A stretch of 64,000 nucleotides of DNA from Klebsiella grimontii (GTDB taxonomy: Bacteria; Pseudomonadota; Gammaproteobacteria; Enterobacterales; Enterobacteriaceae): positions 248,001 to 312,000 of the forward strand of contig NZ_FZTC01000022.1 of the NCBI RefSeq assembly GCF_900200035.1. Reading direction: 5' to 3'. Positions 29,703-39,892 of the stretch are shown here, piece after piece (position 1 is the stretch's first letter; each line of letters begins with the position of its first letter). The notes below the pieces were generated by a model, which worked only from the letters and a program-made list of their open reading frames with translations, was not told the origin of the DNA and did not search any database. A program made the translations under genes and the position numbers.

Positions 29703-31220
29703 TTACCCTTCGTTGTGCATCTCCAGGTTTTCCACTTCGTTCTGCAGCTGAACCGCTTTTGCGTCGTCGTTGCGCAGAGAGTCAAGGAAATCCAGATAGG
29801 TCTGATCAACATCTTTGGTGACGTAGATACCGTTGAACACCGAGCATTCGAACTGCTGAATATCCGGATTCTCAGCGCGCACCGCGTCAATCAGATCGTC
29901 CAGATCCTGGAAAATCAGGCCGTCTGCGCCGATGATCTGGCGAATCTCATCCACTTCACGCCCGTGTGCGATCAGCTCATTGGCAGTCGGCATATCGATG
30001 CCATACACGTTCGGGAAGCGAATTTCCGGCGCCGCGGAGGCCAGATACACTTTCTTCGCCCCGGCTTCGCGCGCCATCTCGATAATCTGCTCTGAGGTAG
30101 TGCCGCGCACGATGGAGTCATCCACCAGCAGCACGTTCTTATCGCGGAACTCGGCGCGGTTGGCGTTAAGCTTACGGCGCACGGACTTACGGCGCAGCTG
30201 CTGGCCCGGCATGATAAAGGTGCGGCCAACGTAGCGGTTTTTAACAAACCCCTGGCGGTAAGGTTTGTCGAGAATACGGGCAATTTCCAGCGCGATATCG
30301 CAGGAGGTTTCCGGGATAGGAATGACCACGTCGATATCCAGATCTTCCCACTCGCGGGCAATTTTCTCGCCCAGCTTCGTGCCCATATTAACGCGCGCGC
30401 TGTAGACGGAGATTTTATCGATGAAGGAGTCCGGACGCGCAAAGTAGACATATTCGAACAGGCACGGGTTGCTGACCGGGTTCTCCGCGCATTGACGAGT
30501 GAACAGCTGACCTTTTTCGGTGATGTACACCGCTTCGCCAGGCGCCACGTCGCGCAGGAACTCAAAGCCCAGCGTATCCAGCGCCACGCTTTCCGAAGCC
30601 ACCATATACTCGGTGCGGCCATCGCCGATATCGCGCTTGCCCAGCACCAGCGGACGGATGCCGTTCGGGTCGCGGAAGGCGACCATGCCGTGGCCGATAA
30701 TCATCGCCACGCAGGCGTAAGCGCCGCGAATCTGGCGGTTGGTGGCAGCGATCGCCGCAAAAATGTTGTCTGCTTCCAGCGGATAGTGGCGGTAATTGTC
30801 CAGCTCGCTGGCGAAGATATTGAGCAGAATTTCGGAATCAGAGGTGGTGTTGATGTGGCGGCGTTTTTCTTCAAACAGCTTTTTACGCAGCTCGTGAGCG
30901 TTAGTCAGGTTACCGTTGTGCGCCAACGTAATGCCGTACGGCGAGTTGACGTAGAAAGGCTGTGCCTCGGAGGCGCTGGAGCTGCCCGCCGTCGGGTAAC
31001 GAACGTGACCAATACCCATATTGCCCTGCATACGCTGCATATGGCGAGCTTCAAAAACGTCGCTCACCAGTCCGTTCGCCTTACGCAAACGGAAACAGTT
31101 GTTCGCATCAATAGTGATGATGCCTGCGGCATCCTGGCCACGATGCTGAAGCACCGTTAACGCGTCATAAATCGACTGGTTTACCGGCATAACACCGGCG
31201 ATACCGACAATACCGCACAT
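29703..31220 (-). CDS. purF: Amidophosphoribosyltransferase
   Basis: 505-residue first enzyme of de novo purine synthesis: PRPP plus glutamine to phosphoribosylamine. The N-terminal Ntn glutaminase nucleophile is C2 (MCGIVGIAG), exposed after Met removal. The C-terminal phosphoribosyltransferase domain carries the PRPP motif [17 protein letters not shown] 31220 is the only start that leaves Cys at position 2, so the open frame to 31250 is rejected. It forms an operon with cvpA, 33 bp upstream, and is probably repressed by PurR. Confidence 0.98.
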   Translation of the reverse strand: MCGIVGIAGVMPVNQSIYDALTVLQHRGQDAAGIITIDANNCFRLRKANGLVSDVFEARHMQRMQGNMGIGHVRYPTAGSSSASEAQPFYVNSPYGITLAHNGNLTNAHELRKKLFEEKRRHINTTSDSEILLNIFASELDNYRHYPLEADNIFAAIAATNRQIRGAYACVAMIIGHGMVAFRDPNGIRPLVLGKRDIGDGRTEYMVASESVALDTLGFEFLRDVAPGEAVYITEKGQLFTRQCAENPVSNPCLFEYVYFARPDSFIDKISVYSARVNMGTKLGEKIAREWEDLDIDVVIPIPETSCDIALEIARILDKPYRQGFVKNRYVGRTFIMPGQQLRRKSVRRKLNANRAEFRDKNVLLVDDSIVRGTTSEQIIEMAREAGAKKVYLASAAPEIRFPNVYGIDMPTANELIAHGREVDEIRQIIGADGLIFQDLDDLIDAVRAENPDIQQFECSVFNGIYVTKDVDQTYLDFLDSLRNDDAKAVQLQNEVENLEMHNEG

Positions 31221-31253
31221 ACGTCTTTTCCTCGTTAAGCTACATCCCAACGC

Positions 31254-31742
31254 TTATGCTTTGGGCAAGAAACTTGACGAGCTCTGCAGATAGTCAAAAA
31301 ACCATCTGATAACGAAACTGAACTGCGGGATAAGCTCAGACTTTTGCCAGTCTTCGCTTTTCGCCATACCGGTAAAGCTATCGAGAAAGAACAGAATCGC
31401 TGAGACGATTAACACCCCGCGCAGGGCGCCAAAGCAGATCCCTAACACCCTGTCGGTTCCCGACAGGCCGGTTTTTTCCACCAGCTGACCTATCACAAAG
31501 TTAACGATAGCGCCGACGATAAGCGTTGCGATAAACAGTATCGCGATAGCAATCCCATTTCGGACCAGTTCGTCTTCAAAGCCCGTGAACCAGACAGCCA
31601 GGTAAGTGTAGTAATGACTGGCAACAAAGAAAGCGCATCCCCAGGTTACCAGCGATAAAGCTTCACGAACAAAGCCGCGGATCAGGCTAACCAGTGAGGA
31701 AAAACCAATCACCGCAATTATGGCGTAATCAATCCAGACCAT
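31254..31742 (-). CDS. cvpA: Colicin V production protein CvpA
   Basis: 162-residue inner-membrane protein with four hydrophobic segments (for example DYAIIAVIGFSSLVSLIRGF, then LVTWGCAFFVASHYY). It is needed for colicin V export in E. coli and linked to bile resistance in other enteric bacteria. It is first gene of the cvpA-purF operon, with a PurR box about 57 bp upstream of its start. Confidence 0.96.
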   Translation of the reverse strand: MVWIDYAIIAVIGFSSLVSLIRGFVREALSLVTWGCAFFVASHYYTYLAVWFTGFEDELVRNGIAIAILFIATLIVGAIVNFVIGQLVEKTGLSGTDRVLGICFGALRGVLIVSAILFFLDSFTGMAKSEDWQKSELIPQFSFVIRWFFDYLQSSSSFLPKA

Positions 31743-31798
31743 ATACGTCCCACGATTTTACGCCCTGTCGTCCGGTTCGGGGCGCATTCTAACAGAAA

Positions 31799-31814
31799 AA
31801 GAAAACGTTTGCGT
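31799..31814 (-). promoter_or_regulatory. PurR operator of the cvpA-purF operon
   Basis: Minus strand reads ACGCAAACGTTTTCTT, a full match to the enterobacterial PurR consensus ACGCAAACGTTTTCNT. It lies between the dedD terminator and cvpA, in the position of the known E. coli purF operator. Confidence 0.9.
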
Positions 31815-31837
31815 AGGGATTTCCATGCCCTACAGAA

Positions 31838-31872
31838 ATAAAAATGGCGCTGAAAAAACATTCAACGCCATA
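31838..31872 (-). terminator. Terminator after dedD
   Basis: Stem TGGCGCTGAA/TTCAACGCCA with one mismatch, followed on the minus strand by a T-rich run (ATTTTTATTTC). It separates the folC-dedD unit from the PurR-controlled cvpA promoter. Confidence 0.7.
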
Positions 31873-31941
31873 CTGCCTTTCGCCTCTTCAGGGCGCGTCA
31901 GACAGGGGTTCCGGCCCTCTACTCCTTTAAAAAAGAGAGAG

Positions 31942-32631
31942 TTAGTTCGGGCTGTAGCCCATGACCACGCCGCTAAGTCCTGAAATCTGCTTCAGCTCGC
32001 CAAGCTGGCCTTTCAGCTTATCCTTCGAAGTATCCGGCCCCACGAGGATACGAGTGATTTTACCCTGCACCGGCGTCGAAGGCGACGTGTAAACTTTAAA
32101 GCCGGAAGCGCGCAGCTTACCAACAATTTCGTTGACCTTATCGGCGTTCTTCAGCGCGCCCAGCTGCACAACATAAGCTTTGCCGGTCGGCGCCGGAATT
32201 TCAGCCTGCTGCTGCGGTTTAGGCGGCGGCGTCTGCGCCGTAACCTGCTGCGTCTGCGGTTTCTCTACCGGCTTAGGCTGAGGCTTCGGCTGAGGTTTCG
32301 GCTGCGGCTTCGGCGTCACAACCGGCTCCTGGACCACATCAAAACTGTTGTTGTTCACCGGTATTCGCGACGGATCCAGCGATGGCGCAGCGGCATCGCC
32401 TGCTCGCACCTCTTCCGCCGCCCCTTCCGGAGGCTGCGAAGGCAGCGCCTGAGTCGCTGCAGGTAACATATCCGGCTCATCGCGATCCCCCGGCTTTGGC
32501 ACCAGCGGGATCGCGGCAAACTCATCCTGATAATGTTTTTTCTGACCATCCAGCAGCCCTGGCAGGATAATCACCCCCAGCGCCACCAGCACAATCGTCC
32601 CGACTAAACGGTTCTGAAACTTACTCGCCAC
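31942..32631 (-). CDS. dedD: Cell division protein DedD (SPOR domain)
   Basis: 229-residue septal-ring protein: a short cytosolic N terminus, one transmembrane helix (about residues 9-27), a long Pro/Gln/Lys-rich periplasmic linker, and a C-terminal SPOR domain (about 150-229, KAYVVQLGALKNADKVNEIV) that binds denuded septal peptidoglycan. The linker contains a KPQP repeat (about residues 107-121), whose DNA is a direct repeat; the protein is about nine residues longer than in E. coli. Its start overlaps the folC stop by 11 bp. Confidence 0.95.
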   Translation of the reverse strand: MASKFQNRLVGTIVLVALGVIILPGLLDGQKKHYQDEFAAIPLVPKPGDRDEPDMLPAATQALPSQPPEGAAEEVRAGDAAAPSLDPSRIPVNNNSFDVVQEPVVTPKPQPKPQPKPQPKPVEKPQTQQVTAQTPPPKPQQQAEIPAPTGKAYVVQLGALKNADKVNEIVGKLRASGFKVYTSPSTPVQGKITRILVGPDTSKDKLKGQLGELKQISGLSGVVMGYSPN

Positions 32632-33889
32632 CGATTCTCCCCGCGTCTATTTCTTCCATTACATGCGCCACCGTGTGGAATGAACCACATACCAGCACCG
32701 TATCTTCAGGTCTGGCGTCCGCCATCGCGGCATGCCACGCCTGCGCGACGCTAATATAGACTTTGCCTGTGCGCAAATGTTCCAGCAGCTGCTCCGCCGT
32801 GGCTCCACGCGGCCCTTCCAGCGGCGCGCAGTACCAGTCGTCAACTTCCGTCTGCAGATTTGCCAGCGTACCTGCGATATCCTTGTCATGCAGCATACCA
32901 ATAACCGCCAGCACGCGCCCCGTTTTCGATAAGGTTCTGAGACGCCCCGCGAGATATGCCGCCGCATGCGGGTTATGGGCAACATCAAGGATCGTCCGGG
33001 GAGCCTCGCTGATTATCTGGAATCGCCCCGGCAGCATCGCGCGTTGTACGCCGTCGCGAATCGCCTGCTCGCTAACCTTAAGCCCGCTGGCGCGCAAGGC
33101 CGCAATCGCCGTAGCCGCATTCGGCATCGGAACCTGCGGCAGCGGCAGGTCGGTCAACGCCCCCTGCCGATCGAAGAAAGACCAGCCTTGTTCCCCGGCC
33201 TCGTACCGCCAGTCAACGTCACGGCGCAGGAGCCGCGCCCCTTTTTCATCCGCCACCTGAGCAATGGTCAACGGCATATCAGGTTCACCGACGATGGCCG
33301 CTTTGCCGGCGCGGAAAATACCCGCCTTTTCGCGGCCGATGCTTTCGCGATCCGGCCCCAGCCAGTCAGTATGATCGAGGGCGATACTGGTCACCACCGC
33401 CACGTCGGCATCGACGATATTGGTCGCATCCAGGCGGCCGCCCAGGCCCACCTCAAGAATCACCACATCCAGCCGCGCCTGCTGAAACAGCCACAGCGCG
33501 GAAAGCGTGCCGAACTCAAAATAGCTCAGGGAAATCTCACCGCGCGCGGCTTCAATTTCGGCAAAAGAGGTAGTGTGCGCCAGCTCCGTCAGCTCCTCGC
33601 CCTGCACGCGCACCCGCTCGGTGTAGCGTACCAGATGCGGCGAACTGTAAACTCCAACCTTGTAGCCCGCCGCCATCAGCGCCGACTCCAGGGTACGGCA
33701 GGTAGTGCCTTTACCGTTGGTTCCCGCCACCGTGAAGACAAACGGCGCCGGTTTTAATACCGCCATCCGCTTCGCGACCTCGCTGACGCGCGCCAGGCCG
33801 AGATCGATAGTTTTGCTGTGCAGATGCTCCAGATAAGAAAGCCACGTAGCCAAGGGCGACGCGGCCTGAGGAATAGGTTGTTTTTCCAT
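32621..33889 (-). CDS. folC: Bifunctional folylpolyglutamate synthase / dihydrofolate synthase
   Basis: 422-residue Mur-ligase-family enzyme that makes dihydrofolate from dihydropteroate and adds glutamate tails to folates. P-loop GTNGKGTTC lies near residue 57, the SPHLVRYTERVRVQ omega-loop region follows, and the catalytic stretch VILEVGLGGRLDATNIV is intact. ATG 33889 is used; the longer open frame starts at a TTG. It is cotranscribed with dedD (11-bp overlap) and lies 72 bp downstream of accD. Confidence 0.96.
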   Translation of the reverse strand: MEKQPIPQAASPLATWLSYLEHLHSKTIDLGLARVSEVAKRMAVLKPAPFVFTVAGTNGKGTTCRTLESALMAAGYKVGVYSSPHLVRYTERVRVQGEELTELAHTTSFAEIEAARGEISLSYFEFGTLSALWLFQQARLDVVILEVGLGGRLDATNIVDADVAVVTSIALDHTDWLGPDRESIGREKAGIFRAGKAAIVGEPDMPLTIAQVADEKGARLLRRDVDWRYEAGEQGWSFFDRQGALTDLPLPQVPMPNAATAIAALRASGLKVSEQAIRDGVQRAMLPGRFQIISEAPRTILDVAHNPHAAAYLAGRLRTLSKTGRVLAVIGMLHDKDIAGTLANLQTEVDDWYCAPLEGPRGATAEQLLEHLRTGKVYISVAQAWHAAMADARPEDTVLVCGSFHTVAHVMEEIDAGRIGGE

Positions 33890-33961
33890 GATGTCCGGCA
33901 AGAGTTAAGATCGCTACGCGTATAAAAAAGGGCAGCGCCGTCAGGCCTGCCCTCTCCATTA

Positions 33962-34876
33962 TCAGGCCTCTGGTTCCTGATCCGGTACCGGCGGCACCAC
34001 CTCGCCTTCGTGAGCGGGTTCCGGATTTGGCGCCGGAAGGTTCATCAGCTTCGCCAGGATACTGGCCAGCTTCAGACGCATTTCCGGGCGGCGTACGATC
34101 ATGTCGATCGCCCCTTTCTCAATCAGGAACTCGCTGCGCTGGAACCCCGGCGGCAGCTTCTCGCGAACGGTCTGCTCGATAACGCGGGGACCGGCAAAGC
34201 CGATCAGCGCTTTTGGCTCAGCGATGTTGAGATCGCCCAGCATTGCAAAACTCGCCGAGACGCCGCCCATGGTTGGGTCGGTCAGCACGGAGATATACGG
34301 CAAGCCGCGCTCCTGCATTTTCGCCAGCGCAGCGGAGGTTTTCGCCATCTGCATCAGCGACATCAGCGCTTCCTGCATACGCGCGCCGCCGGATGCGGAG
34401 AAGCAAATCAGCGGGCAGTTGTCTTCCAGAGCCTGCTCAACCGCGCGAACAAAGCGCGCACCGACCACGGAGCCCATTGACCCGCCCATAAAGGAGAATT
34501 CGAAAGCGGCGGCAACAACCGGCATATCGTGCAGGGTGCCTTTCATGACCACCAGCGCGTCTTTTTCGCCGGTCTCTTTCTGGGCGGACGCCAGACGGTC
34601 TTTATACTTTTTCGAATCGCGGAACTTCAGCACATCTTTCGGCTCGAGCTCGCTACCCAGCTCCACGAGGGAACCTTCGTCCAGCAGACTATGCAGGCGG
34701 TTGCGCGCCGACATACGCATGTGGTGATCGCACTTAGGGCAAACCTCCAGGTTGCGCTCCAGCTCTGCGCGGTACAATACCTGTCCGCAGCTGTCGCACT
34801 TGGTCCATACACCTTCAGGAATACTTGCCTTACGGGTGGGGGTTATATTGCTTTTAATTCGTTCAATCCAGCTCAT
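33962..34876 (-). CDS. accD: Acetyl-CoA carboxylase carboxyltransferase subunit beta
   Basis: 304-residue subunit that, with AccA, moves carboxyl from biotin to acetyl-CoA to form malonyl-CoA, the first step of fatty-acid synthesis. The zinc ribbon is C27, C30, C46 and C49. The crotonase-like core with [15 protein letters not shown] and [18 protein letters not shown] follows. Start ATG 34876 ([10 protein letters not shown]) is the family start, and the open frame to 34939 is not used. The C-terminal tail is Pro/Glu-rich. Confidence 0.98.
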   Translation of the reverse strand: MSWIERIKSNITPTRKASIPEGVWTKCDSCGQVLYRAELERNLEVCPKCDHHMRMSARNRLHSLLDEGSLVELGSELEPKDVLKFRDSKKYKDRLASAQKETGEKDALVVMKGTLHDMPVVAAAFEFSFMGGSMGSVVGARFVRAVEQALEDNCPLICFSASGGARMQEALMSLMQMAKTSAALAKMQERGLPYISVLTDPTMGGVSASFAMLGDLNIAEPKALIGFAGPRVIEQTVREKLPPGFQRSEFLIEKGAIDMIVRRPEMRLKLASILAKLMNLPAPNPEPAHEGEVVPPVPDQEPEA

Positions 34877-35070
34877 TGATAACCTTTCTACCTGAACCTG
34901 GTCGATGCCAGTTTTGTCGCAAGGGGCGCATAATGCCATTTTTGCCCCTTACAGACCATGAATGTTGCACATTAAATCATAACATCCCGTAACATGGGAT
35001 AAAAAAGTGGTCGAACCGCTCACACTTCACTCTACGGACGGCGGCATACCGCCCGAAGATCGTCGCCGCG

Positions 35071-35730
35071 TTATTTCGCCTGTTTCGCCGCCGCCCGCTT
35101 GTGGCGGATGACTTCAATCACGCCAGGCAATACGGAGAGGACGATAATCGCCACAATCAGCAGCTTAAGGTTTTCCTGTACGATCGGCAAATCGCCGAAC
35201 AGATAACCCGCATAGGTAAATAACAGCACCCACAGCAGCGCGCCAACAACGTTATACATCGCAAAATGACGATAGGACATATGCCCCATTCCCGCCACAA
35301 ACGGCGCAAACGTTCGGACGATCGGCACGAAACGCGCCAGAATGATAGTTTTACCGCCGTGGCGTTCGTAGAAGCTATGGGTCTTATCCAGGTAGCTGCG
35401 GCGGAAAATTTTCGAATTGGGATTGCTGAAAAGCTTTTCACCAAACAGCCGGCCAATCGTGTAGTTCAGCGCATCGCCAACAATCGCGGCAATGACCATC
35501 AGCAGCACCATTAAATGCACGTTGAGATCGTTGGTCGGCAGCGCGGAGAGCGCGCCCGCCACAAACAGCAGAGAATCCCCCGGCAGGAACGGCGTGACCA
35601 CCAGACCGGTTTCGCAGAACAGAATCAAAAATAAAATCGCGTATACCCAAATACCGTACTCCGCGACCAGCTCAGCCAGATGCACATCAATATGCAGGAT
35701 AAAATCAATTAAAAAGTGAATCAGGTCCAT
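35071..35730 (-). CDS. dedA: DedA family inner-membrane protein
   Basis: 219-residue polytopic membrane protein of the DedA/SNARE-associated family, which is linked to phospholipid flipping and membrane potential. The family motifs [19 protein letters not shown] and [17 protein letters not shown] are intact, including the acidic and arginine residues needed in E. coli family members. It lies 27 bp downstream of truA in the pdxB-usg-truA-dedA run. Confidence 0.95.
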   Translation of the reverse strand: MDLIHFLIDFILHIDVHLAELVAEYGIWVYAILFLILFCETGLVVTPFLPGDSLLFVAGALSALPTNDLNVHLMVLLMVIAAIVGDALNYTIGRLFGEKLFSNPNSKIFRRSYLDKTHSFYERHGGKTIILARFVPIVRTFAPFVAGMGHMSYRHFAMYNVVGALLWVLLFTYAGYLFGDLPIVQENLKLLIVAIIVLSVLPGVIEVIRHKRAAAKQAK

Positions 35731-35757
35731 AGTTTGCGTTAGCCCTTAATAACCCGG

Positions 35758-36570
35758 TTAGTCCGCCAGAAACAGCGGGCCCATCGGCATGACCGGGAGG
35801 TCGTAGCGGGCCGGGTAGTCCACCGACACCAGATACAATCCTTCCGCCTTTGCCGTTGCGGCGGCAAGCGTCCTGTCTTTTGCCGCCAGAAGTTCTGCAA
35901 TCCAGCTCTCTGGCTGGTTACCGGCACCTACTTCCATCAGACTGCCGACAATGTTCCTTACCATATGATGTACAAAGGCATTCGCTTTGATGTCCACCAC
36001 CACATATGCACCATAACGGGTGACGTTGATGTGCATCACGTTGCGCCACGGCGTGCGCGACTGGCACTGTACCGCACGAAACGAGGTGAAATCATTCTCT
36101 CCCAGCAGACACTGAGCGGCGCGCTGCATCCGCTCCGCATCCAGCGGCAGATAATAATGGGTTACGCCGCGGCTCAATACCGCCGGCCGCAGACGATGAT
36201 TATAGATAACATAACGATAGCGACGCGCCGTGGCGCTGAAGCGGGCGTGAAAATCTTGCGGAACCGGCTTCACCCAGCGCACCGCAATGTCGCCGGGTAA
36301 ATTGGCATTCACGCCCAGCGTCCATGCGGCATCCTGACGCTGCGCGCGCGTTTCAAAATGCACCACCTGACCGGTGCCGTGAACGCCGGCGTCCGTACGG
36401 CCGGCGCAAAAAACGTTAACAGGCTCGTTCGCCACCTGCGAAAGCGCCTTTTCCAGCTTCTCCTGCACGCTGCGAACTTCATTCTGCCGCTGCCAGCCGT
36501 AGTACTTGCTGCCATCATATTCGATGCCCAGCGCAATTTTGTAGACCGGCGGCTGCTCCATCTCAGACAT
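35758..36570 (-). CDS. truA: tRNA pseudouridine(38-40) synthase TruA
   Basis: 270-residue enzyme that isomerises uridines 38, 39 and 40 in the tRNA anticodon stem. The catalytic aspartate is D60 in [13 protein letters not shown]. Its start overlaps the usg stop by one base. The length matches E. coli TruA. Confidence 0.97.
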   Translation of the reverse strand: MSEMEQPPVYKIALGIEYDGSKYYGWQRQNEVRSVQEKLEKALSQVANEPVNVFCAGRTDAGVHGTGQVVHFETRAQRQDAAWTLGVNANLPGDIAVRWVKPVPQDFHARFSATARRYRYVIYNHRLRPAVLSRGVTHYYLPLDAERMQRAAQCLLGENDFTSFRAVQCQSRTPWRNVMHINVTRYGAYVVVDIKANAFVHHMVRNIVGSLMEVGAGNQPESWIAELLAAKDRTLAAATAKAEGLYLVSVDYPARYDLPVMPMGPLFLAD

Positions 36571-37583
36571 CAGTACAGATACTCCTGAACCAGCTTCTCA
36601 GCGATTTTCACCGCCATCAGCGCGCCGCCAAAACGGACGTTATCGGCAACGGACCAGAACTGCACCTGCTCCGGCATCCCGTAATCGTTATGCACGCAGC
36701 CGACGGAAAGGCGGCCATTACCGGAAGCATCGCCGACCTGCGTCGGGAACTCGCCCTCTTCTGACAGCTCGATATCTTCGCCGCGGCTAAGGGCATCGCG
36801 CGCCTCTTCCGCCGCCAGCGGGCGCTGCGCTTCAAAGCTGACCATCTGTGCATGACCGTAGAATACCGGCGACTGAACGACGCTTGCGGAGATCATCAGG
36901 CCGTCATCCTGCAGAATTTTGCGGACTTCATCGACGATACGACGCTCTTCGCGCACGCTTCCTTCCCGATCGGGCAGCAGCGGCAGCATATTGAACGCCA
37001 GCTGGCGGCCGAAGAAGTCGTCCTCATCGATCGGAACACCGTTAAGCAGTTTGGCGCTCTGCCCCGCCAGCGCATCGACCGCTTTTTTACCGTGGGCGGA
37101 GGCGGACAGCAGGTTGGTCACGCTGATGCGCGACAGGCCGCCCTGATCGATCAGCGGTTTTAACGCCGACAGCAGCTGGCTGGTCAGGCTATTCGGTACC
37201 GCAATAACGTTACGATTGCGGTAATCCGCCAGCACGAACGGGTTGACATCCGGCACCACCAGCGGCACGTCCGGCTCCAGCGCAAACAGACCGCTTAAAT
37301 CAATCACCAGGCAGCCCGCGTTTGTGGCGTCGTCGATATACGCCGCGGTCGCTTCGACGCCGGCGGCAAAAAAGGCCAGTTGGACCTGGGTCCAGTCGAA
37401 TTCGGTCGCATCCTGTACGACAACCGACTTGCCCGAAAAGCGCAGATGTTCCCCAGCGCTATCGCTTCGAGCCAGGGCATAAATATCCCCCACCGGGAAC
37501 TGACGATCGGCAAGCGTTTCGAACAGGGCTTCGCCTACGGCGCCCGTTGCGCCCAGTACGGCAATATTCCAGCCTTCAGACAT
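36570..37583 (-). CDS. usg: Usg, aspartate-semialdehyde dehydrogenase-like protein
   Basis: 337-residue relative of aspartate-semialdehyde dehydrogenase with the N-terminal NAD(P)-fold ([19 protein letters not shown]) and the dimerisation domain. At the position of the catalytic cysteine of true Asd enzymes I read [14 protein letters not shown] without a cysteine, so it is probably not an active Asd. Its role is unknown. It is part of the pdxB-usg-truA operon. Confidence 0.92.
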   Translation of the reverse strand: MSEGWNIAVLGATGAVGEALFETLADRQFPVGDIYALARSDSAGEHLRFSGKSVVVQDATEFDWTQVQLAFFAAGVEATAAYIDDATNAGCLVIDLSGLFALEPDVPLVVPDVNPFVLADYRNRNVIAVPNSLTSQLLSALKPLIDQGGLSRISVTNLLSASAHGKKAVDALAGQSAKLLNGVPIDEDDFFGRQLAFNMLPLLPDREGSVREERRIVDEVRKILQDDGLMISASVVQSPVFYGHAQMVSFEAQRPLAAEEARDALSRGEDIELSEEGEFPTQVGDASGNGRLSVGCVHNDYGMPEQVQFWSVADNVRFGGALMAVKIAEKLVQEYLY

Positions 37584-37645
37584 GGTGGTGTACTCCAGAA
37601 AAAAGCGGCCCTGCCGGATTATCCAGCAGGAGCATTAAGATGATA

Positions 37646-38782
37646 TTAACGAACAGGATGATGTACGGCGTTGAAGCCCAGCTGGCGCAACAGCGTCGCC
37701 GCCTGCACATCGCTGCACTGCACGTACAGCGAAGACCATTCACGGCGTTCCTGATAATTTTTGCGCAGTTTGTCGAACTCGCCCGCAACGCCCGCGACTT
37801 TTCGCAGCGGCGCATCATCGCGGCGCACATCATACACCAAATGCGCCAGCCGTTTTAGCGTTGCCTGATCGAGCGGCCCGTGCAGCGTAATGCGGCCAAA
37901 TTCCGGCGCCGGCAGCAATGTGTCCAGCGCCACCTGCTGCGGATGACCAATAAACGCGCTGTAGGCCTCAAAAACCTGCGTCGTGCCGCGCGCTTTTCCT
38001 TCAAGGGTATAACCGGCAATATGCGGCGTACCAATATCCACCCGCTTGAGCAATTCGGTATTCAGGTCCGGCTCCGGCTCCCAGACATCCAGTACCACGC
38101 TTAACGACTGATTGGCCTGCAGCCGCTGCAGCAGCGCGGCGTTATCCACCACAGGCCCACGGCAGGCGTTGATTAAAATCGTCCCCGGCTTCAGGCGGCG
38201 AATCAGCGCCTCATTCGCCAGGTGCAGCGTTTTGTACTGCCCTTCCTTATAGAGCGGCGTATGGAAAGTCAGAATGTCCGCTTCCTGCACCAGCTCGTCG
38301 AGGGTGTGAAAATCGCCCTCATCGCCACGATCGGCGCGCGGCGGATCGCAAAGCAGGGTTTTTATTCCCAGCGCCTCAAGGCGCTTTTGCAGGCGCCCGC
38401 CCACGTTACCGACGCCCACGATCCCGACGGTACGGTCGCTAAGCGCAAAACCATCGCGCTCGGCCAGTATTAACAGCGCCGAAAACACATATTCCACCAC
38501 CGCGATAGCGTTGCAGCCCGGGGCAGCGGAAAAGCCGATTCCCGCCTGCTGCAGCCACGCCTGATCGACATGATCGGTACCCGCCGTCGCGGTGCCAACA
38601 AATTTGATCGCCTTGCCGGAAAGCAGCGCTTCGTTAACTTTGGTGACGGATCGCACCATCAGCGCATCGGCGTCATTCAACGCATCGACCGGGACAGGGC
38701 GGCCAGCAACGGCCTTGACTTCCCCCAGGCGGCTAAAAAGCTCGCGCGCATAGGGCATATTTTCATCAACGAGGATTTTCAC
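37646..38782 (-). CDS. pdxB: Erythronate-4-phosphate dehydrogenase
   Basis: 378-residue D-2-hydroxyacid dehydrogenase acting on 4-phosphoerythronate in the DXP-dependent pyridoxal phosphate pathway. The NAD-binding [12 protein letters not shown] motif, the substrate/catalytic Arg and Glu regions ([22 protein letters not shown]) and the His in [15 protein letters not shown] are present, followed by a PdxB-specific C-terminal dimerisation domain. It starts at GTG 38782. usg follows 62 bp downstream. Confidence 0.97.
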   Translation of the reverse strand: MKILVDENMPYARELFSRLGEVKAVAGRPVPVDALNDADALMVRSVTKVNEALLSGKAIKFVGTATAGTDHVDQAWLQQAGIGFSAAPGCNAIAVVEYVFSALLILAERDGFALSDRTVGIVGVGNVGGRLQKRLEALGIKTLLCDPPRADRGDEGDFHTLDELVQEADILTFHTPLYKEGQYKTLHLANEALIRRLKPGTILINACRGPVVDNAALLQRLQANQSLSVVLDVWEPEPDLNTELLKRVDIGTPHIAGYTLEGKARGTTQVFEAYSAFIGHPQQVALDTLLPAPEFGRITLHGPLDQATLKRLAHLVYDVRRDDAPLRKVAGVAGEFDKLRKNYQERREWSSLYVQCSDVQAATLLRQLGFNAVHHPVR

Positions 38783-38892
38783 GGTTCAGTACCTGTCTGA
38801 GAGCGAGAGTAAACCGGGGAAGTGTGCCATAATCTGGCCGCCAGGAACATCATCACCCGGCCCTTAGTACAGCAATACGCAAAGGATTAATC

Positions 38893-39852
38893 ATGACGCA
38901 ACCCGTTTCAGGTATGTCCGAACGCCCTCCGGGATCGGGCGAACCTCCGCTCACCACTCAGCAGCGTACCGCGCTTGAGCGGCTCATTACGCGCCTGGTG
39001 GCCTTAACCTCGCAGCAAAATGCGGAAGTGTGGGCCTGCGTAAAACACGATCTTAGCCTGAAAAACGACGCGCCGCTGCTGGCAAGCCATTTTGCCGCCG
39101 CCGAGCACAGCCTGAACCAGCGCTTAATCCTCGCCCAGCAAAATCATCACCGTCGGCAAATCCTGGCGCAGCTGAGCGAACTGCTGAACCAGGGCAACAA
39201 TCGCCAGGCGGTCAGCGATTATATTCGTCAGCATGACGGTCAAACCGCACTGCATGCATTGACCCAGCCGCAGCTGGAGAATGTTCTGCAACTCCTGCAA
39301 AGCGGCCAGCTGTCGATTCCTCAGCCGCAGCAGCGCCCGCCAACGCATCGTCCGCTGCTGCCAGCGGAGCACAACACGCTCAATCAGCAGGTGACCAAAC
39401 TCGCCGCGGCCACCGGCGAGTCCAGCAAGCTTATCTGGCAATCCATGCTGGAGCTAAGCGGCGTCAAGAGCGGAGAGCTGATCCCGGCGACCCACTTTAC
39501 GCCCCTCTCCTACTGGCTCCACGCGCGGCAAACGCTCAGTTCTCAGGCTGCGCCGACGCTGACCTCGCTGCAGGCCGCATTAAAACAGCCGCTTGAAGCC
39601 GCGGAATGGCAAAGAGTGATGGATTTTGCCCAAACCCACTGGCACGCGACGGCGCAAACGCCGCTCAGCGCGGCTCAGCTGCTGACGCTGCTTAACAAAA
39701 TTTTCGTGCTCAGGGTCGCCAGAGCCCAGGAGACGCTGGCGATCCCGCCGGTTCAGGCGCCTTCCGCCTCACCGTGGCTGGCATTGAAAAAACCGTGGGT
39801 TATCGCGCTGGCAGCTATCGTGGCGCTTGGCCTGCTGTGGCTGGTGATTTAA
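38893..39852 (+). CDS. flk: Flagellar biosynthesis regulator Flk
   Basis: 319-residue protein with a long soluble N-terminal part and one C-terminal transmembrane helix (about 298-318, WVIALAAIVALGLLWLVI), the topology of Flk (a hook-length checkpoint factor that controls release of late flagellar substrates in Salmonella). It is somewhat shorter than E. coli Flk. It is divergent from pdxB. No flagellar genes lie in the window. Confidence 0.9.
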   Translation: MTQPVSGMSERPPGSGEPPLTTQQRTALERLITRLVALTSQQNAEVWACVKHDLSLKNDAPLLASHFAAAEHSLNQRLILAQQNHHRRQILAQLSELLNQGNNRQAVSDYIRQHDGQTALHALTQPQLENVLQLLQSGQLSIPQPQQRPPTHRPLLPAEHNTLNQQVTKLAAATGESSKLIWQSMLELSGVKSGELIPATHFTPLSYWLHARQTLSSQAAPTLTSLQAALKQPLEAAEWQRVMDFAQTHWHATAQTPLSAAQLLTLLNKIFVLRVARAQETLAIPPVQAPSASPWLALKKPWVIALAAIVALGLLWLVI

Positions 39853-39892
39853 AGACATCTCATCGGCCCGCATGGCGGGCCGAATGAAAGCG

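Noticed and set aside
29567-29890. N-terminal extension of the ubiX frame.
   Set aside because: The extension runs through the purF terminator and purF end; the GTG at 29566 gives the exact family start.
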